From positions 1,178,001 through 1,242,000 of the forward strand of contig CBDCFV010000006.1 of assembly GCA_965216425.1 (NCBI GenBank): DNA of 64,000 bases, read 5' to 3'. Position numbers and translations under genes: made by a program. Position 1 is the stretch's first letter, and each line of letters begins with the position of its first letter. This stretch comes from CBDCFV01 sp965216425. GTDB taxonomy: Bacteria; Chloroflexota; Dehalococcoidia; Lucifugimonadales; UBA3495. Below are positions 61,053-64,000 of this stretch, piece after piece. The notes beneath the pieces are model-generated. The model searched no databases. It worked only from the letters and a program-made list of their open reading frames with translations, and was not told the DNA's origin.

Positions 61053-61354
61053 ATGGCTGCTTTTGCATTCAGCCAGATTACCGAGGTAATGGACCCGGAG
61101 GGGTTTGAGGAATATCGGTCGCGGGCGGTGGAGACTCTGGAAAAGTATGGCGGCAAGTATTACGGCGGGGTAGTCACCGAGCAGGTGGACGGCGAATGGT
61201 TGCCCGAGATGGGATGCCCTACGGGTTGGCGGCCTTCGAGTTTCCCACCATGGACCAACTGAAGGCTTGGTACCACTCGCCAGAATACCAGGAGTTGATT
61301 GACCTGCGGCACGCCACCGCCCGCGGGGCTATTGTCTTCGCGGACGGTGTTTAG
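61053..61354 (+). pseudogene. DUF1330 family gene with a frameshift
   Basis: The first frame reads MAAFAFSQITEVMDPEGFEEY to VDGEWLPEMG. The matching continuation is in another frame, MPYGLAAFEFPTMDQLKAWY and SPEYQELIDLRHATARGAIVF, ending at 61354. Together they are a typical DUF1330 (dimeric alpha-beta barrel, about 95-100 residues) protein. Loss of one G around 61209 would explain the break (GAGGATGGGATG to GAGATGGGATG). It could also be an assembly error. A palindrome (TTTAGAGAC/GTCTCTAAA) follows the stop. Confidence 0.7.
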
Positions 61355-61413
61355 AGACAGTCTCTAAAGCAAACGTTCCTGCTTATTTCCGTGTGCCGCT
61401 GGTCAAGACCTAT

Positions 61414-61438
61414 GGATTCCCGCCTGCGCGGGAATGAC
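61414..61438. repeat. Dispersed palindrome copy
   Basis: A further copy of the GGATTCCCGCC...GCGGGAATGAC palindrome described at 24564, with the loop TGCG. It is immediately followed by the minisatellite. Confidence 0.75.
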
Positions 61439-61455
61439 GGGTTGGGAACTGCACG

Positions 61456-61620
61456 TGTTTGTTGGGTTGGGTGCTGCACCGTGTTTGTTGGGTTGGGTGT
61501 TGGGTACTGCATCGTGTTTGTTGGGTTGGGTGCTGCACCGTGTTTGTTGGGTTGGGTGCTGCACCGTGTTTGTTGGGTTGGGTGCTGCACCGTGTTTGTT
61601 GGGTGCTGCACCATGTTTTG
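61456..61620. repeat. 26-bp tandem repeat (minisatellite)
   Basis: Units begin with TGTTTGTTGG and end in GTGCTGCACCG. Starts are at 61456, 61482, 61515, 61541, 61567 and 61593. Four units are identical 26-mers, the second is a 33-base variant carrying TGGGTACTGCATCG, and the last is shortened to about 21 bases. The array fills the space between two convergent genes. It is G/T-rich on the plus strand, with GGGTTGGG runs in each unit. Confidence 0.9.
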
Positions 61621-61637
61621 AGATAGTTTCTTTAGCC

Positions 61638-62351
61638 TTATGCCTGTCCTTTCTCCGATCCCGTCAACAGGGCCGGAAGTTCCAGCAAGCTGGCGATCTG
61701 GAACGAGGGTGTCGGCAGTTGGGGGTCGGCCGGCGTATTGGCGCGGTTGATCCATACGGAGTGCATTCCAACGCGGCTGGAACCGAGCACGTCCTCGAAC
61801 TGCTTGTCGCCGACGTAGGCCGCTTCCTCCGGCCTTATCCCCAACACCTTGATCATTTCGTGGAAGACACCCGGCTCCGGCTTGTAGACCCGGACTGCCT
61901 CAGACGAAAGCACTCTTTCAAACTTCAGGTCCAGTCGGTCCACCATGGGCAGGAGATAACCGTCATCGGCGTTGGAAAGGACGGCAGTGCGGTAGGATGA
62001 CTGAAGTTGGCGGATAGCCTCGATAGTCTCAGGGAAGGGGTCCCTCCGAGACAGGTCGGTAAAGACCTGGTCGGTTGCTGCTTTGGCATCGCCCGCCAAG
62101 CCCAACGTTGTGAAAGCGCCCCTGAAAGCCGCCTCCCAACCGTCATAATAGCTCTCGAATGGGCGGCCCGGTTGGATACGGTTGTCCCGGAAGCCGGTGT
62201 CCGCCACACGCCATTCCTGAAGCAGTTTTTCCGTGGCGACGGGCAGACCCTGGTCTTCTATGATACGAGCAAAGGTAATGTCCCACACGTTGCCGTTGTT
62301 ACGGACCAAGGTGTCGTACATGTCGAAGATTACGGTGGTGATGGGCGGCAT
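61638..62351 (-). CDS. HAD-superfamily hydrolase
   Basis: A 237-residue haloacid-dehalogenase-type hydrolase. Motif I is FDMYDTL (nucleophile Asp and acid/base Asp), motif II is the serine in VLSNADDG, motif III is the lysine in VYKPEPGVF, and motif IV is VGDKQFEDVLGS. A helical cap lies between motifs I and II. Such enzymes are phosphatases or dehalogenases; the FDMYDTL...KPEPGVF form fits the 2-haloacid dehalogenase/phosphoglycolate-phosphatase-like subgroup. The gene's 3' end lies 18 bases from the minisatellite. Confidence 0.87.
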   Translation of the reverse strand: MPPITTVIFDMYDTLVRNNGNVWDITFARIIEDQGLPVATEKLLQEWRVADTGFRDNRIQPGRPFESYYDGWEAAFRGAFTTLGLAGDAKAATDQVFTDLSRRDPFPETIEAIRQLQSSYRTAVLSNADDGYLLPMVDRLDLKFERVLSSEAVRVYKPEPGVFHEMIKVLGIRPEEAAYVGDKQFEDVLGSSRVGMHSVWINRANTPADPQLPTPSFQIASLLELPALLTGSEKGQA

Positions 62352-62451
62352 AAGGCTGTCCTCGTAGTTACCAGTGGTCAGGGGCCAGTAATTAGCGCGC
62401 GGTCACCACTATTCAATAGCCACTAATCATTGGCGACCGGCCACTGGACTG

Positions 62452-63306
62452 CTACCTTCCCTTGAAGTTTGGGCGACGCTTTTCCAGGAAGGCCTGCACC
62501 GCTTCCTTATGGTCCTCGGTGCTGCGGGCTTGTTCCTGGGCTACGTGGGCCAGCCGCAGGCTCTCCTGAAGTGTCATGTCCAAGCTCTGGTGCACCAGGT
62601 ACTTGATGAGCGACAGGCTCTGGGTAGGTCCCTGCGCCAGCCGCGTCGCCAAGTCCAGGGCCTCGCGCATCAACTGGTCGTCTGAGAAGACCTTGCTGAC
62701 CAGCCCCAGTCGGTAGGCCTCCGCGCCGTCGATGCGGTCTCCGGTGTACTGCAAAAGCAGGGTGTTGCTCAACCCGATGAGACGGGGAAGTTGCCAGCAA
62801 CTGCCGTCGCCGGGGATCAGGCCCATGCGGACAAATGCTTCGGAGAACTGGGCTTTCTCTGAGGCGACGCGTATGTCGCACCCCAGGGCAATGCCCATGC
62901 CCACGCCCATTGCGTGGCCGTTTACCGCGGCGACGGAAGGCTTCTGCAATTCGTGGATGCGCAGGGGCACTTGGGCGGCCCCGCCTTCCGTCGAATACTG
63001 CCTGCGGGCGAACCGGCTTTCCATCCGGCCCCAAGGCAAAGCATCGGAACCTCCGCCGGACTCCGCCCTGGACTCCCGCTCCTGTATGCGCTGGTTGAAG
63101 CCCCGGACGTTGGCGCCGGAGCAGAACGACGGCTCGGTGCCGGTAAGCAGCAACACTCGCTGTTCCGGGTCGTTCTCGAAGTCCTCCAGCGTGCTCAGCA
63201 CCTCTTGGGCCATGTCCGGCCCCATGGCGTTGCGCGTGGGCGGGTCGTGCATGGTCAGGATGAGGACGCCGTCTCTGGTCTCGGTCTGGATGAATTGATG
63301 TTCCAT
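62452..63306 (-). CDS. Enoyl-CoA hydratase/isomerase family protein
   Basis: A 284-residue crotonase-fold protein. The oxyanion-hole segments are PSFCSGANVRGF and KPSVAAVNGHAMGVGMGIALGCD. The region that usually has a catalytic glutamate reads FVRMGLIPGDGSCWQLPRLIG. One or both glutamates of classical hydratases seem absent, so it may be an isomerase, a hydrolase or a divergent hydratase. ATG 63306 matches the family start; the frame extends to 63402 without similarity. Confidence 0.85.
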   Translation of the reverse strand: MEHQFIQTETRDGVLILTMHDPPTRNAMGPDMAQEVLSTLEDFENDPEQRVLLLTGTEPSFCSGANVRGFNQRIQERESRAESGGGSDALPWGRMESRFARRQYSTEGGAAQVPLRIHELQKPSVAAVNGHAMGVGMGIALGCDIRVASEKAQFSEAFVRMGLIPGDGSCWQLPRLIGLSNTLLLQYTGDRIDGAEAYRLGLVSKVFSDDQLMREALDLATRLAQGPTQSLSLIKYLVHQSLDMTLQESLRLAHVAQEQARSTEDHKEAVQAFLEKRRPNFKGR

Positions 63307-63446
63307 AACAACCGTCCGGTGGCAGCCCCGCTGTCCTATCGCTATAATTCCATCAACCGGTCCATCCGCCATGACAAGGTGGAGGGACTTGGCTCGAACC
63401 ACAGGTTAGCACAAGTGGACGGGCCAAACAACGCAGGAGAATAGCC

Positions 63447-63875
63447 ATGCAGCAAGGTAGCATCGTCAACATTCACATCGCCCGTGTAAAGGGCACCCCG
63501 TCGGACCCGGTACAGGAGGCCACCGCCCTCGCAGGCAAGGGATTGGAGGGTGACCGCAGTTGCAGCGAGACCAACATGCGGCAGGTGCTGGTCATGGACA
63601 AGGAGACCCTGGACGAATTCGGCCTGAACCCCGGCGACGTTAAGGAAAACATCACCATAACCGGCATGGACATGTCCCAGACCAAAGAGGGGCAGGTGTT
63701 CTTCGTCGGTGACCAAGTCACCATGGAGATCGTCGGCGAGTGCGAACCCTGCGGCAAGATGGACGCCCTCCAGCCGGGCCTGCTGGCAAAGATCAACCAC
63801 CGCCGCGGTATGCTGGCCACGGTGATAAACGGGGGAACGTTCAAAGTGGGAGACTCGATTCGGGTGGAGCCGTAG
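63447..63875 (+). CDS. MOSC domain protein
   Basis: A 142-residue beta-barrel MOSC protein, the sulfur-carrier domain of molybdenum cofactor sulfurases and of YiiM/MARC-type enzymes. The conserved cysteine that carries sulfur or binds molybdenum is in VGECEPCGKMD near residue 98. GLEGDRSC and NITITGMDMSQ are standard blocks. AGGAG precedes the ATG. The single domain, without a NifS-like part, suggests molybdenum enzyme activity or cofactor handling. This may relate to the molybdenum hydroxylase subunit at 21.9 kb, though the two are far apart. Confidence 0.87.
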   Translation: MQQGSIVNIHIARVKGTPSDPVQEATALAGKGLEGDRSCSETNMRQVLVMDKETLDEFGLNPGDVKENITITGMDMSQTKEGQVFFVGDQVTMEIVGECEPCGKMDALQPGLLAKINHRRGMLATVINGGTFKVGDSIRVEP

Positions 63876-63974
63876 CGCTGGGGCATTTGGCGTTGCCGGT
63901 CGCGTCGATACAACATAGTAGAGGAAGTGGTAGGATTGGATTGCGTCAATTCGCTGGGCTGCCAGGAGGCTGAC

Positions 63975-64000
63975 ATGGAATCCAAAGGCGAAATACGTGT
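63975..64000 (+). CDS. Start of a gene cut by the window end
   Basis: AGGAGG lies six bases before an ATG at 63975, and the first codons read MESKGEIR with no stop before the window ends. The strong ribosome site suggests a real gene that follows the MOSC gene on the same strand. The product cannot be told. Confidence 0.5.

Noticed and set aside
61456..61620. CRISPR array
   Set aside because: The units are direct tandem repeats with no unique spacers, and no cas gene is present.

Overview
The window is GC-rich bacterial chromosomal DNA with code-11 genes, Shine-Dalgarno sites and tRNA genes that encode their own CCA. The gene content suggests a heterotrophic Chloroflexota of the Dehalococcoidia/SAR202 type. 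It includes an enolase-superfamily enzyme, VOC proteins, an SMP-30/NHL pair, a molybdenum hydroxylase large subunit, an amidohydrolase with RidA proteins, a sarcosine-oxidase-type complex, and DUF2339/DUF3999 proteins. That placement is inference from content; no phylogenetic marker was compared.

Layout. 1-3.4 kb: a phosphotriesterase-like protein (cut by the window edge), a hypothetical protein, a maleylacetate-reductase-like protein and a DinB protein. 3.5-8.1 kb: a leftward lysine/diaminopimelate operon dapB-asd-aldehyde dehydrogenase-dapA. 8.2-10.8 kb: rpsO-pnp. 10.8-15 kb: a repeat-rich gap, a 5-formyl-THF cyclo-ligase-like gene, an Ldh-family oxidoreductase, tRNA-Arg, a transposase scrap and tRNA-Pro. 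15.3-27.9 kb: rel, RidA/amidohydrolase/RidA, SMP-30, VOC proteins, a molybdenum hydroxylase subunit, an enolase-superfamily enzyme and a glutamine-amidotransferase-like protein. 27.9-37.4 kb: a compact leftward operon matching all subunits of the N-methylglutamate pathway of methylamine use (mgsABC, gmaS and a four-subunit SoxBDAG-like dehydrogenase). 37.7-41.5 kb: quinone oxidoreductase, NHL protein, an orphan Phd antitoxin with a vapC remnant, and a HemL-type aminotransferase. 42-58 kb: an insertion-sequence-rich zone with a broken IS1380, an intact IS110 and two broken IS630 copies, interleaved with an MFS carrier, DUF2339/DUF3999, an Ada-like protein, decaying small genes and a MetE-like protein. 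58.1-64 kb: MFS, MgtE, a frameshifted DUF1330 gene, a 26-bp minisatellite, a HAD hydrolase, an enoyl-CoA hydratase and a MOSC protein.

How the genes work together. GmaS would make gamma-glutamylmethylamide from methylamine and glutamate. MgsABC would convert it to N-methylglutamate. The Mgd complex would oxidise that back to glutamate, passing the methyl carbon to tetrahydrofolate. The alpha subunit keeps two cysteine sets expected for [2Fe-2S] centres, which fits a dehydrogenase better than an oxygen-using oxidase.

The most unusual non-gene signal is a 23-25 bp hairpin element: a CCCCG...CGGGG stem with a CAGGCT tail. It is inserted five times, each time inside a transposase gene, and its inner stem pairs vary in a compensatory way. 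Four of the five copies break the frame or add a stop; one adds eight codons in frame. Other notable items are an IS630 insertion that can be reversed on paper to rebuild the gene it split, two small membrane-protein genes interrupted by TGA, and a CTG start for the dehydrogenase alpha subunit.
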